Assembly: GCA_964621615.1 (NCBI GenBank)
Contig: CAZUMW010000015.1
Span: 22,852-86,851 of the forward strand
Direction: 5' to 3'
Source: CAZUMW01 sp964621615
Lineage (GTDB): Bacteria > Desulfobacterota > WTBG01 > CAIYCZ01 > CAIRTM01
Length of the DNA stretch: 64,000 bases
Shown here: piece after piece, positions 44,970 through 53,961 of the stretch
Numbering within the stretch: position 1 is the first letter of the stretch
How the letters are laid out: every line of letters begins with the position of its first letter
The notes under the pieces: model-generated
Database searches by the model: none
The model's input: only the letters and a program-made list of their open reading frames with translations
Told to the model about the DNA's origin: nothing
Made by a program: the position numbers and the translations under genes

Positions 44970-47864
44970 TTACCAGGTGTATGCGAGCTTGAATTTCCAG
45001 GTTACTCCTTCACGCCACCGATGAAACACCCTGCCGCCCTGTGTATACGAGGTTCCTTCGTTTGTAATGTTCTCGCCGATCAGCTTAACTTCAAAGTGCT
45101 CCCATAATTTTTTTATAAACACGATATCAAGCTTGCTGCTGTCTTCCAGAATTATGTCCGGAAGTCCGAGGCCGCCGATTTCACTGATCCTGTCTGAAGT
45201 GTGCTGAAACATAAGACGGCCGGTGAATTGCCAATCAGGATTTTCATACTCGAGCGTTATGTTATATACATGTTCAGCCTGCCCGACCATTTCACGCTTC
45301 AAACTGGTCGGCACGAATCCCGGCGATGGTTCAATTTCAGATTCAGAATCGGAATAAATATAATTGCCGGTAATGTTCCAGTGCTGCAGATATCGTGATA
45401 AAAACCCGAGGTTTTTTCTGAGCTCGAGCTCTACGCCCCACAGCCATGCATCATCTGCATTGATATATGATCTTCTGAGCTCAATGGTCGGCTGTATGGT
45501 TTTTTCAATGGCGTTGGTGAAATCTTTATAGAAAACGCTAACCGCCAGCAAATCCAGGTCGTTGATAAACCACTCAAATCTGAAATCGTAATTTTTGATT
45601 TCAGACACCTCAAGATCCGGGTTTCCCTTAACGGCCCTGCCGCCGCGAACATCGGTAAATTCAAACGGCGCCAGCTCATGAAATTCGGGCCGGGACACGG
45701 TTTCGCTGTATCCCATCCGAATGTTAATATTGTCGGTGATTTTGAAGGTAAGATTCAGCGCGGGGAACCAGTCTTCAGTTTCAATATCTGATGTTATCTT
45801 GTCGCTTGGGTCGAAAAGGTTAAAGCTTACCAGGTTAATGTCGGAATCCTCAAAGCGCACACCGCCTGATACGCTGAGCCAGGAAAATATCGGCAAATCC
45901 ATCATGCAGTACCACGCCCACACTTTCTGATCCGCGTCATACTGGTCTGTTGTCCTGGTTGTCTCCTGTATCTCGAATTCATACGGATTTATATTTTCAT
46001 CGACCAGTATATCCTCAACAGGATCAGAAATATCAATTCTGCTTGTGTCAAGAGGCATAAACCGGAACCGCCTTGACCAGAACTCACGATCACGCTCAAG
46101 GTATCCCGCACCGGTCTTGATTGTTGTCTCCAGGCCTGACCACTGATCAAAGGCCACACGCCAGTTCATCTTCAGGTCATGTATATCCTCCTCCTGCCGG
46201 GTCCACATATGAAACCCGCTCATGCTTTCATTGGCGAAATTAAAATTTCCTGTCGGCGGGTTGTATTCATATTCCGTTTCACGAAGATCCGGCTCCCACA
46301 TGGTCGCCATCGAATAAGTATATTCCCAGTCAAGCTTTTGCTCGAACAGACCGTAAAAATAATGCTCGCCTCGAATCTGTCCCGAATATATCTCCTCTTC
46401 CACCCAGCGAAGTCTGCTGTCTTTAATTTCGCCGCCGATATCGCTGTTGTACCCCTCGTAGTGAGTAACCTCATCCTCACCGGTATGAATATAAAAATTG
46501 CTGATATAAAATTTATGGTCCGGCGTTAACTCAAAGCCGCAGTTGAGCATTCCGTTAACGCGGATCTTCCGGGTCGCCCGGTCAAATGTGTAATAATTGT
46601 CAAGCTTAAGCTCACCCTGCCCTCCCTGCGCCGAATAGATGTTGTTTTTTTCATTTTCCCTGATTTGTGATTCATTTTTATATCCGGCATTAAATGTATA
46701 CCCGAATCTTCCGATGCGGTCGCCGAAGACAAGGCCGAAATCATGATTCCAATCAGCATTTTCGACATAGGGCTCCCACGTGTCGCTCATTGCCTCGCCG
46801 AAACGCTCGAGCTCACTGGGCGAATAGCCGTCCTTGGTAAAGCGCCCCCTGCGAACAAGCTTGTCATCGGGTATGATTCCCGGCTTGTCTCTGGTTTCGT
46901 CATCATATCCAAGCCAGTCACGTCCTCCTCCGTGATAGGTAAGAAAATCCCTGTTCGTCGTGGCGGTATTATATTCAAGCGTTGTTTTCAATTTGCAAAA
47001 AGGTGAGTCGGGTATTGACTTTGTCTGTATCTGACACAGCCCGCCCGAAAAGTTGCCCGGGAGATCGGGTGAATATGACTTAGCGACATTGAGAGACTCA
47101 ACAACACCTGCCGGAAACAGGTTCAGCGGAACCAGCTTTTCGTTCGGCTTCGTTGTCGGAAGTGTCGAGCCGTTAAACTGTGTTCTGTTATAGCGCTTCG
47201 GCATGCCGCGCGCCTGGAGAAACTTTCCCTCTGCAATGGTAATGCCGGGCATTCTTGTAAGAATGCCGGCAACATCAGACTCAGGTATTTTTGATATCGT
47301 TTCTGCTGAAATGTTATCCAGTATGTTTGAAGCTACCCGGCGCTTCATGAGCTGAACAAGCTCGACATCACCTTTCGGCTTTGCCACAACGCGCATTTCA
47401 TCTATCTGAACAAGCTGCGGCGACAGCTCGGCGCGTATATGTTTCGGCTTTCCGGGTGCAACTGCGATGTCACGTATCACCTTTGTCTCGCAGTTCGGGT
47501 AGGTAATTGTTATTGTATACGTACCGCGTGGAAGCTTTGCGGCAAAAAACCCTTCGCTGTTTGTAAGCACAAATTGTTCGGATGTGCCGGCTGTTGCATC
47601 CGCAGGCGTAATATTCACCCCTGCCTCTGAAAGCTTTTTCCCCGCTGCGTCACATACCGTACCCGTAAGAGTTCCAGTGCTTTGATCACCCTGTGCTGCA
47701 GTGGAGCCACCGCTGCTTCCTGCAGCGGCATGAGCAACACTGGTAGATGCATGCAGCATTATGCAAATAATCATCACTGATGCGCAAAATATAATTAAAA
47801 GATCATCAATATGGGTTTTGTGAAAATTCATAACAGGAGGCACCGGCATTCGTTTAAGGCACAT
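44970..47864 (-). CDS. TonB-dependent outer membrane receptor with carboxypeptidase-like N-domain
   Basis: An outer membrane transporter of about 960 residues. After a signal segment (ending VAHAAAG) comes a CarboxypepD_reg-like domain (GTLTGTVCDAAGKKLSEAGV), a plug with ISKIPESDVAGILTRMPGI and ARGMPKRYN, and a long barrel ending in an aromatic strand (KFKLAYTW). The longest frame starts with TTG inside the TPR gene; I chose the ATG at 47864, five bases past that gene's stop, though 47831 is equally possible and no good ribosome-binding site is seen. The full TonB energising set is directly upstream. Ligand unknown; context suggests Pho-type control. Confidence 0.9.
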   Translation of the reverse strand: MCLKRMPVPPVMNFHKTHIDDLLIIFCASVMIICIMLHASTSVAHAAAGSSGGSTAAQGDQSTGTLTGTVCDAAGKKLSEAGVNITPADATAGTSEQFVLTNSEGFFAAKLPRGTYTITITYPNCETKVIRDIAVAPGKPKHIRAELSPQLVQIDEMRVVAKPKGDVELVQLMKRRVASNILDNISAETISKIPESDVAGILTRMPGITIAEGKFLQARGMPKRYNRTQFNGSTLPTTKPNEKLVPLNLFPAGVVESLNVAKSYSPDLPGNFSGGLCQIQTKSIPDSPFCKLKTTLEYNTATTNRDFLTYHGGGRDWLGYDDETRDKPGIIPDDKLVRRGRFTKDGYSPSELERFGEAMSDTWEPYVENADWNHDFGLVFGDRIGRFGYTFNAGYKNESQIRENEKNNIYSAQGGQGELKLDNYYTFDRATRKIRVNGMLNCGFELTPDHKFYISNFYIHTGEDEVTHYEGYNSDIGGEIKDSRLRWVEEEIYSGQIRGEHYFYGLFEQKLDWEYTYSMATMWEPDLRETEYEYNPPTGNFNFANESMSGFHMWTRQEEDIHDLKMNWRVAFDQWSGLETTIKTGAGYLERDREFWSRRFRFMPLDTSRIDISDPVEDILVDENINPYEFEIQETTRTTDQYDADQKVWAWYCMMDLPIFSWLSVSGGVRFEDSDINLVSFNLFDPSDKITSDIETEDWFPALNLTFKITDNINIRMGYSETVSRPEFHELAPFEFTDVRGGRAVKGNPDLEVSEIKNYDFRFEWFINDLDLLAVSVFYKDFTNAIEKTIQPTIELRRSYINADDAWLWGVELELRKNLGFLSRYLQHWNITGNYIYSDSESEIEPSPGFVPTSLKREMVGQAEHVYNITLEYENPDWQFTGRLMFQHTSDRISEIGGLGLPDIILEDSSKLDIVFIKKLWEHFEVKLIGENITNEGTSYTQGGRVFHRWREGVTWKFKLAYTW

Positions 47865-47868
47865 CAAT

Positions 47869-49110
47869 TTACTTTGTTGTATTGTTTTGCGCTTCACCAA
47901 GTGATGACATGAGGTGTTGTATTTCTTCAACCGGCGTCAGCATTTTCAGCATAGCCATTGCTTCCTGCCGCTGCTGAGGAAACGAAACTGCCTTTTGAAG
48001 CAGATCCTTTGCAATGTCTATTTCCCCTGACCGCATGGCGCAGTATCCTGCCATGAGCCACTCATGTCCGTCGGTTGACAGCTGCTGCGCAGCTGCAACA
48101 TAGAGCTCCTGTGCCTTTTTAAATTCACTCTGAAGATAGTACAGCTGCGCTTTGAGAAGCAGCCGCTCGGGAGTTTTCTTCTCCTCAATGGCCTTATCAA
48201 TTGCAGCAATAGCTTTATCGAATTCATAGGCTGAATAATATGCAACCGACATCTTCTCATACTCACGGGCATCGCCGCCCTCGCTCAGCGCGTTTTTGTA
48301 ATAATGTGCAGCACGTATCGGAATGCCGACCATGGTAAACAAATCACCCATTACCATAATCTCTTTGCGGTCAAGGCCGTGCAGATACCCGTAGCTCTCA
48401 TAGGAAACTGCGGCTTTTCTGTATTGCTGGTTTTTAAAATATGCCTGGGCAAGGAGCTTCCAGACCTTTTCATTATTGGGATTGGCTTCAAGCAGGCGGC
48501 TGAGCATGGCTATTGCGCCGTCATAATCTTCAATGGTTATATATGCATTTGCAAGCAGGCTGATAATGTTGAATGTCTGCCGCTGGTAGGTCGTGATCAG
48601 CTCTTCTCCCACACGAATCGAATCAGCGTAATTGGCACTTTGGTAGTATGCTGCCATGGCCATAAACAAAAGGTCGGGCTCTTTTTTTGCGCTCAGGGCA
48701 ACACCCTTTTCAAGCGCTTTGCCGGATTCATCAAACTGTTCCGCTCCGTAATACATTTTTCCGAGGTTAAGCCATATTGGGGAATACTCAGCATTTAGAT
48801 CCGCAGCCTTTTCAAGATGCGCAATTGCTTTTTTCTGATCATTTAAAAAGCCGTAACAGGTTCCGATATTGAACTCGATAAGGAAATGATTGTGTTCTGG
48901 ATGTCGAGCTGCAAAGCCCTCCAGATGCTCTATTGCCTCGCCGAACGCAGATTCGTTCATAAGCTGCTGCGCCTTGTACAACGCGCGCTTTGCTCTTTCC
49001 GAAACCTCATCCCAGTTAATTGAGCTCTCTGCTCGTGCTCCGGCCGGCGCAAAAGCAAAACACAGCAGCAGGATTAAAATAATGCGGGTGGAAGACATGT
49101 ATCTTTTCAT
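47869..49110 (-). CDS. TPR-repeat periplasmic protein of TonB2-type system
   Basis: About 413 residues from the ATG at 49110. A signal peptide (about 5-27, ending AGARA) is followed by consecutive tetratricopeptide repeats to about residue 390, for example FNIGTCYGFLNDQKKAIAHLEKA and YSPIWLNLGKMYYGAEQFDESGKALEKG in parts. In Vibrio and Shewanella TonB2-type operons a TPR protein follows tonB2, as here. It probably helps couple TonB to a receptor or to cell-wall components. A start at 49149 would overlap tonB and is less likely. Confidence 0.85.
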   Translation of the reverse strand: MKRYMSSTRIILILLLCFAFAPAGARAESSINWDEVSERAKRALYKAQQLMNESAFGEAIEHLEGFAARHPEHNHFLIEFNIGTCYGFLNDQKKAIAHLEKAADLNAEYSPIWLNLGKMYYGAEQFDESGKALEKGVALSAKKEPDLLFMAMAAYYQSANYADSIRVGEELITTYQRQTFNIISLLANAYITIEDYDGAIAMLSRLLEANPNNEKVWKLLAQAYFKNQQYRKAAVSYESYGYLHGLDRKEIMVMGDLFTMVGIPIRAAHYYKNALSEGGDAREYEKMSVAYYSAYEFDKAIAAIDKAIEEKKTPERLLLKAQLYYLQSEFKKAQELYVAAAQQLSTDGHEWLMAGYCAMRSGEIDIAKDLLQKAVSFPQQRQEAMAMLKMLTPVEEIQHLMSSLGEAQNNTTK

Positions 49111-49123
49111 TGAACCGCTATTC

Positions 49124-49759
49124 TCAATCAAGATCCAGATCATATGCAATCGATGACTGACACCAGCACGGAACCGGCTTGCCCTTCACTTTTGCCGGCT
49201 GAAAGCGCCACTGGCGCACCGCATTTACCGTTGCCTCCTCAAAAACCCCCTGGGGTTCAGCATCGATTATTTCTATTGTTTTCACCATGCCGTCTTTATC
49301 AACAAGAAGCTTAAAAGTAACACGGCCGGTTATGTTCTTTGCTTTTGCTTTTGATGGATACGTCGGCCGCGTACGAAACAGAGGTACCGGCTTTACATCG
49401 ACATCATCCTGGTTCCATATTTTCATGCCGAGCGAAAGCTCCATGTCACCATCCCCTTTGGCCAGACCGAGATCGAACTGAAAGGGAACATCGAGAAGAT
49501 CGGCCGAATCAATTTTAGGCATTATCTGCTTGATTTTCGGGTTCACCTTCGGGGGCTTTTTCCTTTTTTTCCGCACGTGTGTCTTACGGGGCGGGGGCGG
49601 CTTCAGCTTTATCGCCCCCATAAGCTTTATTGCATCGGTTATGTGATCTTTCCTCGGCGGGCTGGCAAAACGAAGAAGCAGAGGCATAACTGCTATCAGC
49701 AGCCCGTTAACCACAGCTGCGATCACGAATGCGGAAATAAGTCTTTTAGCGCGGGTCAT
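49124..49759 (-). CDS. tonB: TonB energy transducer (TonB2-type)
   Basis: A 211-residue protein with one N-terminal transmembrane helix (about 9-30), a Pro/Lys-rich periplasmic stretch (KLKPPPPRKTHVRKK), and a TonB_C domain (about 120-205) with RPTYPSKAKAKNITGRV, LVDKDGMVK and AVRQWRFQPA. It passes proton-motive energy from ExbB/ExbD to the outer membrane receptor. The ATG overlaps the exbD stop. Length and neighbours fit the short TonB2 type. Confidence 0.93.
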   Translation of the reverse strand: MTRAKRLISAFVIAAVVNGLLIAVMPLLLRFASPPRKDHITDAIKLMGAIKLKPPPPRKTHVRKKRKKPPKVNPKIKQIMPKIDSADLLDVPFQFDLGLAKGDGDMELSLGMKIWNQDDVDVKPVPLFRTRPTYPSKAKAKNITGRVTFKLLVDKDGMVKTIEIIDAEPQGVFEEATVNAVRQWRFQPAKVKGKPVPCWCQSSIAYDLDLD

Positions 49760-50163
49760 TCTTCAACTTTAGCTGCAATAGATACGCCTTTAGCTCCGGC
49801 CAGCCTGCACTGGTCTACAACTTTTACGGCGACGCCGGTATGGCTTTTTCTGTCTGCTACCACAATCACACCCGCTTCCGGCTTTTCCGCAAGCGCTTTT
49901 TCAACATTTGCCCGGACAGCCCTGATATCTATAATACGGTTTTCCATATACACGGTTCCCTCTTTGCTGATCCCGATCAGTATCGTGCTGCTGGGCTTTT
50001 TGCTCGCTGTCTTGGCCGAAGGTCGATGAACATCGATACCGGTCTCTTTGACGAATGTCGTGGTAACGATAAAAAAGATTAACAGCAGAAAAACCAGATC
50101 CATCAGCGGACCCATATTCAACTCTATCGGGCCGGTAGACCGCTTACGCTTTGCTCGTATCAT
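49756..50163 (-). CDS. exbD: ExbD/TolR biopolymer transport protein
   Basis: The 135-residue protein has one transmembrane helix (about 18-40) containing the essential aspartate in PLMDLVFLLLIFFIV, then a periplasmic domain with ILIGISKEGTVYMEN and GVIVVADRKSHTG. It forms the proton channel with ExbB. Both ends overlap neighbours by four bases (exbB, tonB), so the stoichiometric set is translationally coupled. Confidence 0.95.
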   Translation of the reverse strand: MIRAKRKRSTGPIELNMGPLMDLVFLLLIFFIVTTTFVKETGIDVHRPSAKTASKKPSSTILIGISKEGTVYMENRIIDIRAVRANVEKALAEKPEAGVIVVADRKSHTGVAVKVVDQCRLAGAKGVSIAAKVEE

Positions 50164-50762
50164 AGGTCAAACTTTCTTATAATATGCACACCAACATCAT
50201 GAACAATGGTTTCGTATTTCTGGGCGCGTCGGTTCAGTATCATGCTCACATAAAGCCCGATAATAGCAACCACCAGGCCGTACTGCGTTGTTATAAGCGC
50301 CTCGGATATTCCGCCTGACATTGCTTTGACATTGCCTGTTCCAAAAATATTCATGACATTAAATGTTGTTACCATCCCGGAAACTGTACCGAGCAGACCC
50401 AGCAATGGAGCGGCGGACGTCAGCGCGCCGATATTTTTCAAATGGCGTGAAAATTCGGGCTGCAGATTCTGAATGACTTCGTCAACTATCGATCGGTCGA
50501 TTCTTTTGTATTTGTCTTTTGCCTGTAAAAGATTGCTGAGCATAATGCTATGAACGCCTTGCTTTTTTTCACATTCTTGACACCCTTTACCCGAAAGCAC
50601 GCCGATCACGTCATCAGTTGATATGTCATCAGATCGAAGCTGAGCAAAAAAAAGCACACGTTCGACAACAAGGTATGCGAGCGCAAAGGAAAGTGCTATG
50701 AGCGGAATCATGACCCATCCGCCCATTTGAATATATGTGATGACAGAGATGTTCCAGATCAT
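50160..50762 (-). CDS. exbB: ExbB/TolQ proton channel protein
   Basis: A 200-residue MotA/TolQ/ExbB family protein with transmembrane helices at about 13-35, 105-130 and 150-175. The conserved GALTSAAPLLGLLGTVSGMVTTF and GGISEALITTQYGLVVAI segments line the channel (read in parts). It works with ExbD and TonB to energise transport. A second, larger ExbB-like protein is encoded two bases upstream, characteristic of TonB2 systems. Confidence 0.95.
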   Translation of the reverse strand: MIWNISVITYIQMGGWVMIPLIALSFALAYLVVERVLFFAQLRSDDISTDDVIGVLSGKGCQECEKKQGVHSIMLSNLLQAKDKYKRIDRSIVDEVIQNLQPEFSRHLKNIGALTSAAPLLGLLGTVSGMVTTFNVMNIFGTGNVKAMSGGISEALITTQYGLVVAIIGLYVSMILNRRAQKYETIVHDVGVHIIRKFDL

Positions 50763-50764
50763 AT

Positions 50765-52210
50765 CTATGAATGCTGGTCTGTTTTTTTAACAGTGTTAAC
50801 GAGCATTATCGCCTTTTCTTCAAGCAGGCCGATGATGCGGTCAATTCTGCCCTGCAGATACCCATGAACAAGAATAATGGGTATTGCGACAATCAGGCCG
50901 TACTGCGTGGTAATAAGGGCTTCGGATATGCCGCCGGACATGATTTTGGGATCACCCGTGCCATACAGGGTTATCATCTGAAAGGTTGCTATCATTCCGG
51001 TAACCGTACCGAGCAGGCCGAGCAGCGGCGACACCATTCCCAGAATCTGCAGAGCAGACATATTTCGGTCCAGCCTCGGCATTGCTGACTGTATCGCCTC
51101 CTCCATAACCGATTCGAGGACCTCAACCCGCTCGTGTCGGTGATTGATGCCTGCCTGAATGACATGAGACAATGATCCCTTTTTGCGTGAGCACTGTCGC
51201 ATCGCCTCATCCCAGCTTTTCTGCTGCAGCATGCTGCTTATTCTCCCCGAAAGCTGCTCGGCATCTTTTCCCTCCCGGCTCAAAACGTAGAGGCGCTCAA
51301 TCATAAGTATGACTGCGACAAATCCGACAATAAGAAGCGGATACATCAAAAAGCCGCCCGACTTCAGCTGCTCGTACCAGCTGGGCATATCGGTCAGCTG
51401 CCTGAAAGCACTGCCTCCTGACAGGTCGATGTAGCATCCGGGCGATTCATTAACCGCAAACTCTTCAGCTTCGTTAATCATTGAAGAGGGAGGTGATACA
51501 GTCAGCTCATGATAGGACTGCTTGACCGGCGAATACTTCAAATAGCCGACATCTCCATCCTTCTCATAAAGCGCATTGAATGCTCCGATGCGTATAACGG
51601 TTCCTTTTGTCTTTCTTCCGGAATCATCAATAAACAACATCTCTTTTGAGAAAATATCACCATTTTTCCTGATTTCGCCGAACATGACATCGGCCATTGA
51701 CTTAATATTTTCCAGCGAAGGGAATTCCAGCTCTGATAAAAGCGGCTCGAGCTCTTTATCACGCCCAGGATGCTGGCCCGATACAATCGATTGCCGAAGG
51801 GCGGTTGAAGTATCCTGAGCAATACCGCGAACTGAACCCGAGACTTCATTCATCGCTCCCTCTTCATCCTCTATGCGCTTCTGGAGGCGTGCTATTTCCT
51901 TGTCATTATCCGTGTATTGTGTGTTCAATAACTCAAGGCGCTTTTCTGCCTGTGCTTTTTTCTGTTCCATTTCTGCGACTTTTTTTCGCAGCGTACCCTG
52001 CTCATAAAGTATTTCAGCTTCCTGAAGCGCAGCTTCCTTTTTTGCCTGAGCAAGATCTTTGTCAGCTTTTCCTTGTGCCGCATCTATCGGCTGAGTCACG
52101 TTCTTTTCTCGACGTGCTTGCAGAGGATCAGACTGTGCCTGCTGAGCAGGTAAAACAAAAGGAACAAACAGTAACCACAAAAAAATCCCCGCACTTATTG
52201 CCTTATTCAT
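50765..52210 (-). CDS. TtpC-like large ExbB-family protein
   Basis: The 481-residue protein has a signal peptide (about 1-22), a long charged coiled coil (about 35-125, rich in Glu/Lys/Ala/Gln), a periplasmic domain (about 130-260), and a C-terminal MotA/TolQ/ExbB domain (about 280-470) with GMVSPLLGLLGTVTGMIATF and ISEALITTQYGLIVAIP. This matches TtpC, the extra component of Vibrio TonB2 systems, where it is needed for TonB2-dependent uptake. It overlaps the DUF3450 gene by eight bases and precedes exbB by two. Confidence 0.88.
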   Translation of the reverse strand: MNKAISAGIFLWLLFVPFVLPAQQAQSDPLQARREKNVTQPIDAAQGKADKDLAQAKKEAALQEAEILYEQGTLRKKVAEMEQKKAQAEKRLELLNTQYTDNDKEIARLQKRIEDEEGAMNEVSGSVRGIAQDTSTALRQSIVSGQHPGRDKELEPLLSELEFPSLENIKSMADVMFGEIRKNGDIFSKEMLFIDDSGRKTKGTVIRIGAFNALYEKDGDVGYLKYSPVKQSYHELTVSPPSSMINEAEEFAVNESPGCYIDLSGGSAFRQLTDMPSWYEQLKSGGFLMYPLLIVGFVAVILMIERLYVLSREGKDAEQLSGRISSMLQQKSWDEAMRQCSRKKGSLSHVIQAGINHRHERVEVLESVMEEAIQSAMPRLDRNMSALQILGMVSPLLGLLGTVTGMIATFQMITLYGTGDPKIMSGGISEALITTQYGLIVAIPIILVHGYLQGRIDRIIGLLEEKAIMLVNTVKKTDQHS

Positions 52211-52964
52211 GAATAAGCTCCCCTCTCACCGGCAGGTTTACAAATTCAATCGGTCTTCGCCGCTCAGTGATTTCAATTGCTTTTCTGATTTCGCCGGCAT
52301 ATCTGCCGGGAATTTCCTTCCAGTTTCCACCTGCGTACATGCCGACATGATTTTCATCAAGCGTTTCCATCAGCAGAGCTGTTCTGCCGAGCCGCAGCAC
52401 GTTAACCATTATTTCCTCGCCGTCGAAGATTATGTGCTCTTTGGCTGTTTCAACCGATTTTCCGTAGTCCATTTCAACGCGAAGTCCTTCAAATACCCGC
52501 CTGATTTTTTCACCCATTGTAAGCTCTGGATCGTGTATAAGCTGCCTGAGAGATTGTATTCTCTCGCTGCGCTCCCTTATCAGAAACGGTAAATCCTTAT
52601 CCATATGGTCCTTCATTTTATCGAGCACACCGCTGAGAAACGGTATGAGGTTTTGCCGAATTTTTTCCATTTCAATAATCTGTCTCTGCATTCTGTCCAT
52701 AAACGCACCCTGGCGATCGACAACATCCTGCATATGCTTTATTTCAAGCTTTTGAGCATCCAGCGTATCTTTTAATTGAAAATATCTGCTTTTCAGCCGC
52801 TCTTTTTCGCTTTGCCACTCGGCGACCTCTTCCTGAGTCGACTTGCGCGTTGAAATTGAACTGTTAATGGTGTTTTTAATTTTTCCCGGCTGATCTTCAG
52901 CAGCTGATGAAACCGGGACAGCAGCGATGAAAACGATAATCAATAAATATAATACGATGCGCAT
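52203..52964 (-). CDS. DUF3450 periplasmic coiled-coil protein
   Basis: A 253-residue protein with a signal peptide (about 1-21) and a long coiled coil (about 30-105), then a compact domain with RRVFEGLRVEMDYGKSVET, LLRLGR-like VLRLGRTALL and GNWKEIPGRYAGEIRKAIEI in parts. This is the DUF3450 pattern, the usual first gene of TonB2-type operons. It is probably a periplasmic partner of TtpC. GGAAGGGA precedes the ATG by five bases. The promoter and 11-bp repeat arrays described separately lie just upstream. Confidence 0.85.
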   Translation of the reverse strand: MRIVLYLLIIVFIAAVPVSSAAEDQPGKIKNTINSSISTRKSTQEEVAEWQSEKERLKSRYFQLKDTLDAQKLEIKHMQDVVDRQGAFMDRMQRQIIEMEKIRQNLIPFLSGVLDKMKDHMDKDLPFLIRERSERIQSLRQLIHDPELTMGEKIRRVFEGLRVEMDYGKSVETAKEHIIFDGEEIMVNVLRLGRTALLMETLDENHVGMYAGGNWKEIPGRYAGEIRKAIEITERRRPIEFVNLPVRGELIHE

Positions 52965-52989
52965 TGTATTCCCTTCCTAACACTTTGTT

Positions 52990-53063
52990 GTTAATCACTC
53001 ACAGAGATATTAATGATCCGTTAAGCAGTGATAAACAAAAGGTTAAATTTCTGTTAACAAGCC
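52990..53063 (-). promoter_or_regulatory. PhoB/PhoP-like operator array with promoter
   Basis: On the + strand [AG]TTAA or ATAAA begins at 53009, 53020, 53031, 53042 and 53053, all exactly 11 bp apart, with a further GTTAA at 52990. Read in the direction of the TonB operon this gives TTAACA-N5-TTAACC-N5-TTTATC-N5-TTAACG, then TAATAT about seven bases later. PhoB/PhoP-family proteins bind TTAACA- or TGTCAT-like direct repeats of 11-bp period just before the -10. The match in motif, period and position is strong; the identity of the regulator is inference. Confidence 0.65.
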
Positions 53064-53099
53064 CGAAAAGAATGTTTTTATTAACATTCCTGTTTTGCG

Positions 53100-53143
53100 G
53101 TTAATGAAAAATAAGCTTATTGTTAATTGTGTGTTAACGTATG
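53100..53143 (-). promoter_or_regulatory. Second 11-bp-period TTAACA array
   Basis: GTTAA, ATAAG, GTTAA and GTTAA start at 53100, 53111, 53122 and 53133, again 11 bp apart. The last two read, on the - strand, as perfect TTAACA-N5-TTAACA (complement of 53121-53137). Another TTAAC is at 53081. This array is 40-80 bp upstream of the first, as expected for an upstream activating site, or it could serve the divergent gene at 53323. Confidence 0.6.
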
Positions 53144-53322
53144 GGGTATACAGACAATGGCGTGTTTAAAGCAGGCATCAATATTAAACAATAATGATAT
53201 GATGAGAACGCCGCACAGAAACTGAGCAGGTGTTACCAATTCCGGATGAAAAAATATTCTTAAATATACTAAAGAGCCCGATTATTTGATCGAAAAAGTG
53301 TTCAAACTCTTTTTTTCAGTCT

Positions 53323-53934
53323 GTGGCTATGTCGCACCGTTTAAGCAACTCGCATAGAATTACATTTTTACTGATCGGCTGTTTTTGGATGGCTGGAATA
53401 TTGATGTGCTCCGTCTGCACGGCAGGCATGACCGAAAGCGCTCCCTCCATTTCAAACCGTCACATATCACCGCCCGAAGGTTTCCCGTTTGGCATCATTA
53501 CATACAAAGGGGTGATTAATGCGTGCGTGTATCTCATTGACGGGATGTATGTTTCTGATATTCCGGAAAATGCAGATAAAAAAAGTAAAACACCTGCAGC
53601 GCTAAAAGCGGTATATTACATTGCCCTGCTGCCTTTTTTTCTAATCAAAGGTGTTTTTTCCGGCCTTTCAGGCGATACTGATACAGGAGTGCGGGTTGCC
53701 CCTGGAACGCATACGGTACGCATAGGCTACTGGACCAATGAAACAAAATGGGTTACCAGAGATTTTTCCGTAACTGTCGATGGCGGTGAAAAAGCTGTTA
53801 TTCAAACCGTTATTGCAAAGGCAGCCGATTCGACTGTCGATTCAGAAGTAGCACGCATAGAGCATGAAAACATTACGGTAAAATTCATTGTTCATTATGA
53901 GCACATACACAATTACAGCGTTGTCAACCGGTAA
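53323..53934 (+). CDS. Exported protein of unknown function
   Basis: A 203-residue protein I do not recognise. Start is GTG at 53323 or ATG at 53329. Residues about 14-35 form a signal or membrane segment with cysteines (CFWMAGILMCSVCTAG). A second hydrophobic stretch lies at about 95-115. The C-terminal part (about 120-200) is beta-rich with GVRVAPGTHTVRIGYWTNET and TVDGGEKAVIQTV, resembling PEGA-like domains. It precedes the UbiA-like gene by 27 bases on the same strand, so a membrane-associated partner role is plausible. Confidence 0.6.
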   Translation: MAMSHRLSNSHRITFLLIGCFWMAGILMCSVCTAGMTESAPSISNRHISPPEGFPFGIITYKGVINACVYLIDGMYVSDIPENADKKSKTPAALKAVYYIALLPFFLIKGVFSGLSGDTDTGVRVAPGTHTVRIGYWTNETKWVTRDFSVTVDGGEKAVIQTVIAKAADSTVDSEVARIEHENITVKFIVHYEHIHNYSVVNR

Positions 53935-53961
53935 CACAAAAATGCTCGGCACGATATCATA

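Larger units (their letters stand above)
52965..53322. other. 358-base divergent regulatory region
   Basis: This stretch separates the DUF3450-TonB operon from the + strand gene at 53323 and has no plausible coding frame. Its left half (52990-53143) is packed with TTAAC/GTTAA elements, listed as operator arrays. A candidate -10, TAATAT, lies on the - strand at 53012-53007, giving a leader of roughly 35-40 bases. The right half (53144-53322) is AT-rich with no clear element seen. Confidence 0.7.
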
